Shown: piece after piece, positions 49,206 to 62,909 of the stretch
How positions within the stretch are numbered: the stretch's first letter is position 1
How the letters are laid out: each line of letters starts with the position of its first letter
Assembly: GCA_044508675.1 (NCBI GenBank)
Contig: JBIQHF010000002.1
Coordinates: 186,001-250,000 of the forward strand
DNA length: 64,000 nt
Direction: 5' to 3'
Source of the DNA: Raineyella sp044508675
Lineage (GTDB): Bacteria > Actinomycetota > Actinomycetes > Propionibacteriales > Propionibacteriaceae
Made by a program: the position numbers and the translations under genes
The notes under the pieces: model-generated
What the model was told of the DNA's origin: nothing
Databases searched by the model: none
What the model saw: the letters and a program-made list of their open reading frames with translations, nothing else

Positions 49206-49239
49206 GAGGCCGCCCACCACGCGCGTGGTGGGCGGCCTC
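49206..49239. terminator. Bidirectional terminator between the thioredoxin gene and glgB
   Basis: A perfect palindrome with 17-base arms (49206-49222 and 49223-49239). It lies between two convergent genes, with no clear U-tract. Confidence 0.8.
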
Positions 49240-49263
49240 GTCGTTCCGGTGCAGGAGGAGGGA

Positions 49264-51177
49264 TCAGCCCTCGATCAGCTTCGCCGCCTCGCGGGTGAAC
49301 CACACCGCACCCAGCGGGGGCACCACGACCGAGGCGCTCTGGCGCAGCCCGTTGTTCGAGATCTCATCGGTGTGGATCTCACCGAGGTTGCCCCACTCAC
49401 CGGAGCCGTCGTACGTCTCGGCATCGGTGTTGAGCACCTCCTTCCAGGTGCCCGGCATCGGCAGCCCGATGCGGTAGTTCGCGTGCGGGACCGGCGAGAA
49501 GTTGAACACCCCGGCCAGGGCGTTGCCGTCCCGGTCGAAGCGGACGAAGCTGAACACGTTCGCGGCCGCGTCGTCGGCGTTGATCCAACGAAAACCGGCC
49601 GGGTCCTGGTCCAGCTGCCACAGGGCCGGGGTGGCCTTGTAGATGGTGTTGAGGTCCTTGACCAGCTCCTGCAGGCCGTGGTGGCCCCAGTGCGGCTGCG
49701 CCATCCAGTCCACGCCCTGGAACTCGTTGAACTCCTCGCGCTGGCCGATCTCACAGCCCTGGAACAGCAGCTGCTTGCCCGGGTGGGCCCACATGAACGC
49801 GTAGTAGGCCCGCAGCGTGGCGAACTTCTGCCACTCGTCGCCGGGAACCTTGCCGAACATCGAGCCCTTGCCGTGCACGACCTCGTCGTGGCTGATCGGC
49901 AGGACGAAGTTCTCCGAATACTGGTAGACCATCGCGAAGGTCATGTTGTTGTGGTGGTACTGGCGGTGGATCGGCTCGTGCTCGATGTAGCGGAGCGTGT
50001 CGTTCATCCAGCCCATGTTCCACTTGAAGCCGAAGCCCAGGCCACCCTGGTCGACCGGCTTGCTGATGCCCGGGAAAGAGGTGGACTCCTCGGCGATCAT
50101 CACGCAGCCGGGCTCGCGCTCGTACATGTGGCGGTTGGTGTAGCGCAGGAGGTCGATGGCCTCCAGGTTCTCGTTGCCACCGTACTGGTTCGGCACCCAC
50201 TGGCCCTCCTCACGGGAGTAGTCCAGGTACAGCATCGACGCGACGGCGTCGACCCGCAGGCCGTCGACGTGGAACTCGCTCAGCCAGTACAGCGCGTTGG
50301 AGACCAGGAAGCTCTTCACCTCGTTGCGGCCGAAGTTGAAGATGTAGGTGCCCCAGTCGGGATGCTCGCCCAGCCGCGGGTCCGCGTGCTCGTACAGGGC
50401 GGTGCCGTCGAAGCGGCCCAGCGCCCACTCGTCCTTCGGGAAGTGGCCCGGGACCCAGTCCATGATCACGCCGATGCCGGCCTGGTGGAGCCGGTCGATC
50501 AGGAACCGCAGGTCGTCCGGGCTGCCGAACTTCGACATCGGGGCGAAGTAGCCGGTCACCTGGTAGCCCCACGACCCGGAGAACGGGTGCTGGGCCAGCG
50601 GCATGAACTCGACGTGCGTGTAGCCCTGCCACTTCACGTACTCGACCAGATCCTCGGCGAGCTCCTGGTAGGTCTTGCCGGGCTTCCACGACCCGATGTG
50701 CACCTCGTAGATGCTCATCGGCTCCTGCCACAGCTGGGTGTGGCGACGCCGTTCCATCCAGCCCTGGTCGTGCCAGGGGTAGTTGTCGACCGCCACGATG
50801 GAGGAAGTGTTCGGCGGGCCCTCGGCCTTGCGGGCCATCGGGTCGGCCTTCTCGTGCCACCGCCCGTCGGCACCCAGGATGCGGAACTTGTACATCGCCC
50901 CCTCGCCGATGCCCTCGACGAAGCAGCCCCAGACGCCCGAGCCCGGGATGAGTTGCATGACGTCCGCGCCGTTCGACCAGTAGTTCCAGTCGCCGACGAG
51001 GTGGACTTCCTTGGCGTTCGGTGCCCAGACCGCGAAGCGCGTCCCGTGCAGGGTCCCCCGCTCGTCGTCCTCGACCGTGCACAGGTGGGCGCCGAGCCGG
51101 CGCCACACCTCGGTGTCGCCGCCCTGGTGGAACCCCTCCAGGTCCCATCCCGTCAGTCCGCCAAAGTAGTCGTGCAT
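49264..51177 (-). CDS. glgB: 1,4-alpha-glucan branching enzyme
   Basis: Introduces alpha-1,6 branches into glycogen. The 637-residue GH13 protein has one N-terminal CBM48 module (about 45-140, FAVWAPNAKEVHLVGDWNYW), the catalytic barrel with nucleophile Asp in GLRVDAVASMLYLDYSR, acid Glu in MIAEEST and transition-state Asp in SHDEVVHGKG, and a C-terminal beta domain. Typical GlgB proteins are about 730 residues and carry an additional N1 domain; this one lacks roughly 100 residues at the start. It is the last gene of the leftward glgE-treS-mak-glgB set, 2 bases after mak. Confidence 0.94.
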   Translation of the reverse strand: MHDYFGGLTGWDLEGFHQGGDTEVWRRLGAHLCTVEDDERGTLHGTRFAVWAPNAKEVHLVGDWNYWSNGADVMQLIPGSGVWGCFVEGIGEGAMYKFRILGADGRWHEKADPMARKAEGPPNTSSIVAVDNYPWHDQGWMERRRHTQLWQEPMSIYEVHIGSWKPGKTYQELAEDLVEYVKWQGYTHVEFMPLAQHPFSGSWGYQVTGYFAPMSKFGSPDDLRFLIDRLHQAGIGVIMDWVPGHFPKDEWALGRFDGTALYEHADPRLGEHPDWGTYIFNFGRNEVKSFLVSNALYWLSEFHVDGLRVDAVASMLYLDYSREEGQWVPNQYGGNENLEAIDLLRYTNRHMYEREPGCVMIAEESTSFPGISKPVDQGGLGFGFKWNMGWMNDTLRYIEHEPIHRQYHHNNMTFAMVYQYSENFVLPISHDEVVHGKGSMFGKVPGDEWQKFATLRAYYAFMWAHPGKQLLFQGCEIGQREEFNEFQGVDWMAQPHWGHHGLQELVKDLNTIYKATPALWQLDQDPAGFRWINADDAAANVFSFVRFDRDGNALAGVFNFSPVPHANYRIGLPMPGTWKEVLNTDAETYDGSGEWGNLGEIHTDEISNNGLRQSASVVVPPLGAVWFTREAAKLIEG

Positions 51178-51179
51178 GC

Positions 51180-52589
51180 TTACTTCTCCTCCTGGATGGG
51201 TGACTGCTCGTCGTTGTTGTCCAGCGACGGTGACACGATCTCCGCGACCGCCCGGAGCGGGATGGACACCCAGTCGGGACGGTTCCGGATCTCGTAGAAA
51301 ACCTCGTACACGGCCTTGTCAGCCTCGTACGCTCGTAAGACTGCCAGATCGAAGTCGGTCGGCATTCCCTGGTGGTAGGCCTCCAGGAATGCGGTGCGGC
51401 ACTGTTGCCGCCACTGCTCGGCGGCCTCGGGCCGGACCGCGGAATTGCGCTGGGCCGCGGCCGCCGCGTAGTCGAAGGAACGCAGCATCCCGGCCACGTC
51501 CCGCCACGGCGAGTCCGGGGCCACCCGCTCGGCGAGCGTCTTCAGCGGCTCACCCTCGAAGTCGATCACCCGCCAGCCGTCCGGCGTACGCAGCACCTGG
51601 CCCAGGTGGAAGTCGCCGTGGACGCGCTGGACCTGGATCTTGTGGTCCTCCAGGGCGGAGAAGACCCCGCCGAGCTCGGTCCCGTACGGCAGCAACTGCG
51701 GGGCCGCCCCGCAGGCACTGTCCAGCCGCTCACCCATCTGCTCGCCGATCGGCCCGGCCTTGACCCTGGAGGTCGGGAATTGGTGCGCCAGGCCCTGGTG
51801 GATCTCGCGCAGGGCCCGGCCCATGGCCGCAGCAGCGGCGGAGAAGTCCGCGCCGGCCGCGCAGGCCTCGACCGCCAGGGTCCAGCCGTCCTGGGCGTCC
51901 CGGAACCGTTCGACCAGCATCGCCAGGTCCGCGGACCGTTCGTCGCTGAGCTCGCTCCACTCGGCCTCGGTCCAGCCGTACAGCACGGCGGTCGAGCTGC
52001 CCGGCTCCTTGCCCAGCGCCGAGTGCACCGCAATATCGGGATTGCGGCCCATCTCGAGACGCCGGAAGATCTTCAGCATCAGCGCGTCGCCGAAGAAGAC
52101 CGAGGTGTTCGACTGCTCGCCGCGAAACGGTCGCGGGGACAGGTCGGCGCGGGGCAGGTCGACCAGGGCATGGTGGCGCACCGAGCCGTCCTGGTTGGAG
52201 ATCGGCTTGGGGGTGGTCGTCATCGTGGCCAGCACCAGCCCCATCGCCTCGGGGTCCTCGGGGGCGTCGACGATCTCGAACTCGCCCTGGCTGCCGGTGA
52301 CCTCCGGGTCGGTGCACGGCCCGTACGACCCGCGGGCGGGGGTCGGGCCCAGGCGGCGGACCGCCAGCAGGAACTGGTAGGTGTCCGTCGCGGCGGGACG
52401 GACGTCGTCGTGGGCCACCGTCACCAGTACGGGCCGGACGCCGACGAGCTTGCCGGGTCCCACGTCCTTGGCCACGCCGTACCAGGGCAGCGCCGTCACC
52501 TGCAGCACCCGGAGTGGGCGGCCCTTGCCCGCATACCACCGGGCCCGGACCAGCTCCCGCGCCGCCAGCTCAGCGAACATCTCAGCCAT
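51180..52589 (-). CDS. mak: Maltokinase
   Basis: Phosphorylates maltose at C1 to maltose 1-phosphate, the donor for GlgE. The 469-residue protein has the N-terminal cap (ARWYAGKGRPLRVL) and an aminoglycoside-kinase-like core with the catalytic aspartate in VQRVHGDFHLGQVL (about 325) and the metal aspartate in VIDFEGEPLK. Its start overlaps the last 8 bases of treS, and glgB begins 2 bases after its stop. GAGAGG 7 bases ahead of the ATG supplies the ribosome site. In many actinobacteria treS and mak are fused; here they are separate but overlapping. Confidence 0.93.
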   Translation of the reverse strand: MAEMFAELAARELVRARWYAGKGRPLRVLQVTALPWYGVAKDVGPGKLVGVRPVLVTVAHDDVRPAATDTYQFLLAVRRLGPTPARGSYGPCTDPEVTGSQGEFEIVDAPEDPEAMGLVLATMTTTPKPISNQDGSVRHHALVDLPRADLSPRPFRGEQSNTSVFFGDALMLKIFRRLEMGRNPDIAVHSALGKEPGSSTAVLYGWTEAEWSELSDERSADLAMLVERFRDAQDGWTLAVEACAAGADFSAAAAAMGRALREIHQGLAHQFPTSRVKAGPIGEQMGERLDSACGAAPQLLPYGTELGGVFSALEDHKIQVQRVHGDFHLGQVLRTPDGWRVIDFEGEPLKTLAERVAPDSPWRDVAGMLRSFDYAAAAAQRNSAVRPEAAEQWRQQCRTAFLEAYHQGMPTDFDLAVLRAYEADKAVYEVFYEIRNRPDWVSIPLRAVAEIVSPSLDNNDEQSPIQEEK

Positions 52590-54345
52590 CTGATACCTCT
52601 CCGCTCGTCCTTGCCTCCATGGTCCCCCTCACCGCCCCGCTGAGCACCGGCTCGCCCGGACCCGACGACTGCGCGGGACCGGCGACCACCACCGGTGCCA
52701 ACTCCTCGCGCTCCTGCAACACCAGCCAGATGAAGCCGTGGCCGGTGAGCTGGATCGTGTACGGTTCCTCGCCGATCGTCGGATGCTCCTCGTCACGGGC
52801 GAGGTGGCGGGGCGTACGACCCGCGTACGCCGACAGGTCGAGGGTGACCTGCTGTGTCTGCGGTGACAGGTTGTTCAGGCACAGCACCGTCTCGTCGCCG
52901 TCATGGCGCAGGAAGGTGAACACCGCGGTGTTGTCCCCGCCCAGGTCGGTGAAGTCGCCGGTGCCGAACACCGGATGTGCCCGACGGATCACCAGCATGG
53001 CGCGAACCCACTGCAGAAGCGAGCCGGGGTCCATCATCTGTGCCTCGACGTTGACCATCGAGCGGTCGTACTCCGGGTCGACGATCAGCGGCAGGTAGAA
53101 GTCCGTCTCCGGGGCGGTCGAGAAGCCGGCGCCGGGAGCGTCCCGCCACTGCATCGGAGTGCGGACCCCGTCCCGGTCGTTCAGCCAGATGTTGTCGCCC
53201 ATCCCGATCTCATCGCCGTAGTACAGGCAGGGGGAGCCTGGCAGCGCCAGCAGCAGGGCGTGCAGCAACCGGATCCGAGTCGGGTCGCCGTCGACCAGCG
53301 GCGCGAGGCGCCGGCGAATCCCGATGTTGCACTTCATCCGAGGGTCGGGGGCGTACTCGCGCCACATGTAGTCGCGGTCCTCGGTCGAGACCATCTCCAG
53401 GGTCAGCTCGTCGTGGTTGCGCAGGAACGTGCCCCACTGGCACCCGTCGGGGATCGGCGGGGTGTCGGCGAGGATCTCGGAGATGCAGGTCCGGTCGGCC
53501 TGCTGCAACCCCATGTAGAGCCGCGGCATCACAGGGAAGTGGAAGGCCATCTGGCACTCGTCGCCGTCCCCGAAGTACTCGACCACGTCGTGCGGCCACT
53601 GGTTCGCCTCGCACAGCAGCACGACGCCGGGATAGTTCTCGTCCAGCTCCCGACGGACCGCCTTGAGCAGATCGTGGGTGCCGGGCAGGTTCTCGCAGTC
53701 GGTCCCGTCCTCCTCGACCAGGTAGGGCACGGCGTCCAGGCGGAACCCGTCGATGCCCATGTCGGCCCAGAACCGCAGTGCGGACAGCATCTCGTCCAGG
53801 ACCCGGGGATTCTCGAAGTTGAGGTCCGGCTGGTGGTGGTAGAAGCGGTGCCAGAAGTACTGGCCGCGCACCTGGTCGTAGCTCCAGTTGGAGGGCTCGG
53901 AGTCGACGAAGATCACCCGGGCATCCAGGTACTCGTCCGGCTCGTCGCGCCACACGTAGTAGTCGCCGTACGGGCCGTCGGGATCGCTGCGTGACTCCTG
54001 GAACCAGTGGTGCTGGTCCGAGGTGTGGTTCATCACGAAGTCGATGATGATCCGGATGCCCCGCTCGTGAGCGTTCTCCACGAACGTACGAAAGTCCTCG
54101 AGGGTGCCCAGTTCGGGCATGATCCCGCGATAGTCCGACACGTCGTACCCGCCGTCGGCCAGCGGTGACGGGAAGAACGGCGGCAGCCACAGGCAGTCGA
54201 CCCCCAGCCACTGGAGGTAGTCCAGGCGCTCTGCCAGTCCGGCGAGGTCGCCGATGCCGTCTCCATCGGAATCCGAGAAGTTGCGGATCATCACCTCGTA
54301 GAAGACAGCGGTCCGGAACCACTGCGTCTCGGCTGCCGCCGTCAT
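52582..54345 (-). CDS. treS: Trehalose synthase (maltose alpha-D-glucosyltransferase)
   Basis: Interconverts trehalose and maltose; in vivo it feeds maltose to Mak. The 587-residue GH13 protein shows VFYEVMIRNFSDSDGDGIGDLAGL at the N-terminus, the nucleophile Asp in GFRLDAVPYLVEE (about 200), acid Glu in LLCEANQWP and Asp in FLRNHDELTLEM. It ends at the usual TreS length without a fused kinase. Starts with ATG at 54345, 10 bases after the glgE stop. The tight spacing (10, -8, 2 bases) ties glgE-treS-mak-glgB into one transcript. Confidence 0.94.
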   Translation of the reverse strand: MTAAAETQWFRTAVFYEVMIRNFSDSDGDGIGDLAGLAERLDYLQWLGVDCLWLPPFFPSPLADGGYDVSDYRGIMPELGTLEDFRTFVENAHERGIRIIIDFVMNHTSDQHHWFQESRSDPDGPYGDYYVWRDEPDEYLDARVIFVDSEPSNWSYDQVRGQYFWHRFYHHQPDLNFENPRVLDEMLSALRFWADMGIDGFRLDAVPYLVEEDGTDCENLPGTHDLLKAVRRELDENYPGVVLLCEANQWPHDVVEYFGDGDECQMAFHFPVMPRLYMGLQQADRTCISEILADTPPIPDGCQWGTFLRNHDELTLEMVSTEDRDYMWREYAPDPRMKCNIGIRRRLAPLVDGDPTRIRLLHALLLALPGSPCLYYGDEIGMGDNIWLNDRDGVRTPMQWRDAPGAGFSTAPETDFYLPLIVDPEYDRSMVNVEAQMMDPGSLLQWVRAMLVIRRAHPVFGTGDFTDLGGDNTAVFTFLRHDGDETVLCLNNLSPQTQQVTLDLSAYAGRTPRHLARDEEHPTIGEEPYTIQLTGHGFIWLVLQEREELAPVVVAGPAQSSGPGEPVLSGAVRGTMEARTSGEVSDG

Positions 54346-54355
54346 GGTCCCCCGG

Positions 54356-56632
<2,277 letters not shown>

Positions 56633-56755
56633 GACAACAACCTAGCGGGAAGCCAGTCCGCGGGACCACAACACGGACGCTTGTTGCCACCATGCGGGCC
56701 GGGCGCGGTGGCACCCGATGGGAGTCCGTGGCCGGGTCCTCGCTAGGGTTGCCGC
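56633..56755. promoter_or_regulatory. Divergent glgE/glgP promoter region with a central dyad
   Basis: Each gene has a -10 box 6 bases from its GTG start: TAGGTT (56644-56639, leftward) and TAGGGT (56744-56749, rightward). Between them an inverted repeat TGCCACC (56685-56691) / GGTGGCA (56707-56713) could be an operator serving both promoters. Confidence 0.6.
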
Positions 56756-59311
56756 GTGCGAGCCATTCGACGATTCACGGTGCATCCCGTGCTGCCCGAG
56801 CCACTCAAGCCCCTCGAAGAGTTGGCACTCAACCTCTCCTGGTACTGGAACGAGCCGACCAAGGAGCTGTTCCGTGCCATCGATCCGGCGCTGTGGGAGG
56901 AGACCGGACGCGATCCACGCAAGCTGCTGTCGCAGGTCGACCCGCAGCGGTTGGAGTCGCTGGCGAAGGACAGCCGCTTCACCCGTCGGGTCGAGTACGC
57001 CCAGCGTGACCTGCATGACTACCTGCACATGGACCGTTGGTACCAGAAGTACGCGGCCGAGGTCGAGAACGCTCCGGAGCGGATCGCCTACTTCTCGGCC
57101 GAGTTCGGTGTCTCCGAGGTGCTCCCGCAGTACTCCGGCGGCCTCGGCATCCTTGCCGGTGACCACCTGAAGGCCGCCTCGGACTCCGGGGTGCCGATCA
57201 TCGGCGTCGGCCTGCTCTACCACCATGGCTATTTCCGCCAGTCGCTCGACGCGCAGGGTTGGCAGCAGGAGCGCTACCCGCTGCTCGCCCCGCTGGACCT
57301 GCCGCTCACGCCGTTGCGCGACGAGGATGGGCAGTACATCACCGTCGAGGTGCCGCTGCGCCAGGAGACGTATCAGGCCCGGATCTGGATCGCCCAGGTC
57401 GGCCGGGTGCCGCTACTGATGCTGGACTCCGTGGTCGACGGCAACTCCGACGCCGCCAAGTCGGTCACCGACCGGCTCTACGGTGGCGGGGTCGAACACC
57501 GCCTGGCCCAGGAGGTGCTGCTGGGCATCGGCGGGGTACGGGCCCTGCGCGAGTACTGCCGGATCACCGGCGAACCGGCCCCCACGGTGTACCACGCCAA
57601 TGAGGGCCACGCCGGCTTCCTCGGCCTGGAGCGCATCCGGGAGTACATGAACAGCGGCATCGACTTCAGTACCGCGGTCGAGTACACCCGGGCCGGGTCG
57701 CTGTTCACCACCCACACCCCGGTCCCGGCCGGTATCGACCGGTTCCCGCGCGACCTGGTCGTCGAGCAGTTCCGCAACTTCGCGCCGCTGCCGCTGGACC
57801 AGATCATGGCGTTCGGCACCGAGGACTACGTCGGTGGCGACCGTGGCGTGTTCAACATGGCCGTGCTCGGCTTCCGCCTCGGCCAGCGCGCCAACGGCGT
57901 CTCCCGGTTGCACGGCGAGGTCTCGCGCGAGATGTTCCAGGGCCTGTGGCCCTCCTTTGACGTCTCCGAGGTGCCGATCGGCTCGGTCACCAACGGCGTG
58001 CACCACAAGACGTGGATCCACCCGGACCTGCTCGAGCTGTTGGAGTCGCCCACCGGTGACACCGACACCGTGATCGACGGGTACGACTGGTCGGCCCTGG
58101 ACCGGGTGGACGACAACACGATCTGGACGCTCAAGCAGCGGATGCGCGGCGAGCTGGTCACGATGGCGCGCAAGCGCCTGGCCGGGTCGATCCGGTCCCG
58201 TGGCCTGTCGGGCAACTCCGAGTGGGTGGACCGGGCCCTGGATCCCAACATCCTGACCTTCGGCTTCGCCCGCCGTGCCGCTTCGTACAAGCGCCTCACG
58301 CTGATGCTGCGCGACCCCGAGCGGCTGAAGAGGCTGCTCAACGACCCGGAGCGCCCGATCCAGATCGTCATCGCCGGCAAGGCACACCCGGCCGACAACA
58401 TCGGCAAGGGCCTGATCCAGGAGATGGTCCGGTTCGCCGACGCCGAGGACGTCCGCGAGCGCCTCGTCTTCCTACCGGACTACGACATGTCGATGGCCCG
58501 TCCGCTGTACCCGGGGTGCGACGTGTGGATCAACAACCCGCTGCGTCCGCAGGAGGCTTGCGGTACGTCGGGGATGAAGGCCGCCATGAACGGCGCCGCG
58601 AACCTCTCGGTCCGCGACGGCTGGTGGGACGAGTGGTACGCCCCGGAGTACGGCTGGGAGATTCCCTCGATGGAGAACATCCCCAACGCCGAGCAGCGCG
58701 ATGCGCAGGAGGCCGCGGCCCTCTACGACACCATCGAGAACGAGATCATCCCCCGGTTCTACAACCGCGACAGCAACGGCCTGCCCACGGCCTGGATCCA
58801 GATGATGCGCAACCTCATGTCGGGTCTGACCCCCAAGATCCTGGCCTCCCGGATGGTGCGCGAGTACACCACCGAGATGTACGTGCCGACCGCCCAGGCC
58901 TCCGCCCGCATCGCGGAGGGCAACAACGCCGCCGCCCTGGCGGCGTGGAAGCAGCGGATCCGGGCTGCCTGGCCGCAGGTGTCCGTCGGCCGAGTCGAAG
59001 GGCTCGACCACAGCTCGATGGCGCTGGGTACCGAGGTACGGATCAGCGCGCTGGTCCAGCTCGGCGAGCTGACGCCCGAGGACGTCGAGGTCCAGATGGT
59101 CGTCGGCAGGGTCGACGATGACGACGAGCTGCACGAGATCACCACGTTCCGGGCAACCCCGGGCGAGGTCGTGGACGGCGGCCGCCGCTACGTCTCCGCC
59201 ATCACCCTGGACCAGCCGGGCTCGGCCGGCGTGACCTGCCGGGTCGTGCCGAACCGTGCCGGTCTGGCCACCACCGCGGAACTGGGCCTGGCGGCCCTGT
59301 CCACCGACTGA
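56756..59311 (+). CDS. glgP: Alpha-glucan (glycogen) phosphorylase
   Basis: Releases glucose 1-phosphate from glycogen ends. The 851-residue GT35 protein is of the bacterial type with a DUF3417 N-terminal domain (about 1-115, LPEPLKPLEELALNLSWYWNEP), followed by the phosphorylase core: YFSAEFGVSEVLPQYSGGLG, TVYHANEGHAGFLGLER, FGFARRAASYKR and the PLP lysine region EACGTSGMKAAMNG. Start is the GTG at 56756, with TAGGGT 6 bases upstream. I noticed no CGTACG in it, unlike most genes here. Rv1328 in M. tuberculosis has the same position beside glgE. Confidence 0.94.
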   Translation: MRAIRRFTVHPVLPEPLKPLEELALNLSWYWNEPTKELFRAIDPALWEETGRDPRKLLSQVDPQRLESLAKDSRFTRRVEYAQRDLHDYLHMDRWYQKYAAEVENAPERIAYFSAEFGVSEVLPQYSGGLGILAGDHLKAASDSGVPIIGVGLLYHHGYFRQSLDAQGWQQERYPLLAPLDLPLTPLRDEDGQYITVEVPLRQETYQARIWIAQVGRVPLLMLDSVVDGNSDAAKSVTDRLYGGGVEHRLAQEVLLGIGGVRALREYCRITGEPAPTVYHANEGHAGFLGLERIREYMNSGIDFSTAVEYTRAGSLFTTHTPVPAGIDRFPRDLVVEQFRNFAPLPLDQIMAFGTEDYVGGDRGVFNMAVLGFRLGQRANGVSRLHGEVSREMFQGLWPSFDVSEVPIGSVTNGVHHKTWIHPDLLELLESPTGDTDTVIDGYDWSALDRVDDNTIWTLKQRMRGELVTMARKRLAGSIRSRGLSGNSEWVDRALDPNILTFGFARRAASYKRLTLMLRDPERLKRLLNDPERPIQIVIAGKAHPADNIGKGLIQEMVRFADAEDVRERLVFLPDYDMSMARPLYPGCDVWINNPLRPQEACGTSGMKAAMNGAANLSVRDGWWDEWYAPEYGWEIPSMENIPNAEQRDAQEAAALYDTIENEIIPRFYNRDSNGLPTAWIQMMRNLMSGLTPKILASRMVREYTTEMYVPTAQASARIAEGNNAAALAAWKQRIRAAWPQVSVGRVEGLDHSSMALGTEVRISALVQLGELTPEDVEVQMVVGRVDDDDELHEITTFRATPGEVVDGGRRYVSAITLDQPGSAGVTCRVVPNRAGLATTAELGLAALSTD

Positions 59312-59320
59312 CGGTCGTAC

Positions 59321-59365
59321 GCAGCAAGGAGGGCCGGCACCCGCGGGTGCCGGCCTCCTTGCTGC
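59321..59365. terminator. Terminator between glgP and glgX
   Basis: Arms of 21-22 bases (GCAGCAAGGAGGGCCGGC side and its complement) with a single bulged G and a 2-base tip. It fills the whole gap between two convergent genes. Confidence 0.8.
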
Positions 59366-59367
59366 TG

Positions 59368-61560
<2,193 letters not shown>

Positions 61561-61694
61561 GACACGACCTTAATGATGACACGTCCTTTGTTTGGGTAGG
61601 CGATTGTGGGAGGGCGCCGCAACGACGGGGCGCGAGCGTACCCACAGGCCATGCGAGAATACCGTATACCCCAGAATTTGGCTGAAAGGACAGG

Positions 61695-62894
61695 ATGGAC
61701 GTTCCACGAGCCTACCTCGACCACGCTGCGACAAGCCCACTCACGCGCCGTGCCGCCGAAGCGATGGTGTCCCACCACGGCTTGGTGGGGAACGCGTCGA
61801 GCCTGCACTCCAGTGGTCGCGCGGCCCGGCGGGTGCTCGAGGACGCGCGCGAGGAGCTGGCCGCGGCCGCGGGGGCCCACCCGACCGAGGTGGTGTTCAC
61901 CTCGGGTGGCACCGAGGCGGACAACCTGGCGGTGCACGGCTCCTGGATCGCCCGTCGTGCCACCGGCCCGGGAGAACCGCTGGGGCGGCCGCGGGTCGTG
62001 CTCAGCAGCATCGAGCACCACGCTTTGCACGACCTGGCCCCCGCTCTGGTCCGCGACGGGGCGAGCGTCGACCGGCTGCCGGTCGGCCCGGACGGCATCG
62101 TCACCGACTCCGCGATCCGCGCGACGCTCGCCGGCGATCCCGGGCGCAGCACCGCGGTCGCCTCGCTGATGTGGGTCAACAACGAGTCCGGCGCCGTGCA
62201 GCCGGTCGGGGTGCTGGCCGAGGCGTGCCGTACGGTCGGGGCCTGGTCGCACTCGGACGCGGTACAGGCCTTCGGGCACGTACCCTTCGACTTCGGCGCC
62301 AGTGGTCTGGACCTGGCGACCCTGTCCGCGCACAAGATCGGCGGCCCGGTCGGGATCGGGGCGCTGCTCGCCCGGCGCGGGGTCTCACCGGCGCCGATCG
62401 TCTTCGGCGGTGGCCAGGAGCGCGGCATCCGTTCGGGCACGCTGGCCCCGGTCCTCGCGGCCGGTTTCGCGGCGGCCGCCACCGAGGCCGTGGCCGCCCT
62501 GGCCGAACGGGCCGCACGCTGGCGCCGGCTGCGGACGCGACTGCTGGACGGCCTGGCGGCACTCGGGGACGTGCGCCCCCACCTGCCGGCCCAGGCCAGC
62601 CCCGCCCTGGTCAACGTCGCCTTCCCCGGCTGCGAGGCCGACGACCTGTTGTTGCTGCTCGACGAGGCCGGGATCGACGCGTCGGTCGGGTCCGCCTGCA
62701 CGGCGGGGGTGAGCCGGACCAGCCACGTGCTGCTCGCCGCCGGGGTGCCCGAGGACGAGGCGCGGTCCAGCCTACGGTTCTCGATGGGCCCGGACACCGA
62801 CCAGGACGACATCGACCTGCTGCTGGGCGCGCTGCCGGAGGCGCTGCGCCGGGCCCGCCTGGCCCGCGGGGCTACGATCGGTCGGCGGCAATAG
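61695..62894 (+). CDS. Cysteine desulfurase (NifS/IscS family)
   Basis: Takes sulfur from cysteine for tRNA thiolation and Fe-S clusters. The 399-residue PLP enzyme starts with the family motif AYLDHAATSPLTRRAAEAM. The PLP lysine is in TLSAHKIGGPVGIGALL (about 214) and the active-site cysteine in GSACTAGVSRTSH (about 335), within the short class I type loop. The gene is followed by mnmA after 15 bases, and MnmA needs a cysteine desulfurase as sulfur donor, so tRNA thiolation is its likely main job here. ATG at 61695 has AAAGGACAGG ahead. No scaffold gene (iscU, sufU) is near. Confidence 0.92.
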   Translation: MDVPRAYLDHAATSPLTRRAAEAMVSHHGLVGNASSLHSSGRAARRVLEDAREELAAAAGAHPTEVVFTSGGTEADNLAVHGSWIARRATGPGEPLGRPRVVLSSIEHHALHDLAPALVRDGASVDRLPVGPDGIVTDSAIRATLAGDPGRSTAVASLMWVNNESGAVQPVGVLAEACRTVGAWSHSDAVQAFGHVPFDFGASGLDLATLSAHKIGGPVGIGALLARRGVSPAPIVFGGGQERGIRSGTLAPVLAAGFAAAATEAVAALAERAARWRRLRTRLLDGLAALGDVRPHLPAQASPALVNVAFPGCEADDLLLLLDEAGIDASVGSACTAGVSRTSHVLLAAGVPEDEARSSLRFSMGPDTDQDDIDLLLGALPEALRRARLARGATIGRRQ

Positions 62895-62909
62895 AGAGGA
62901 GCGGCAGGG

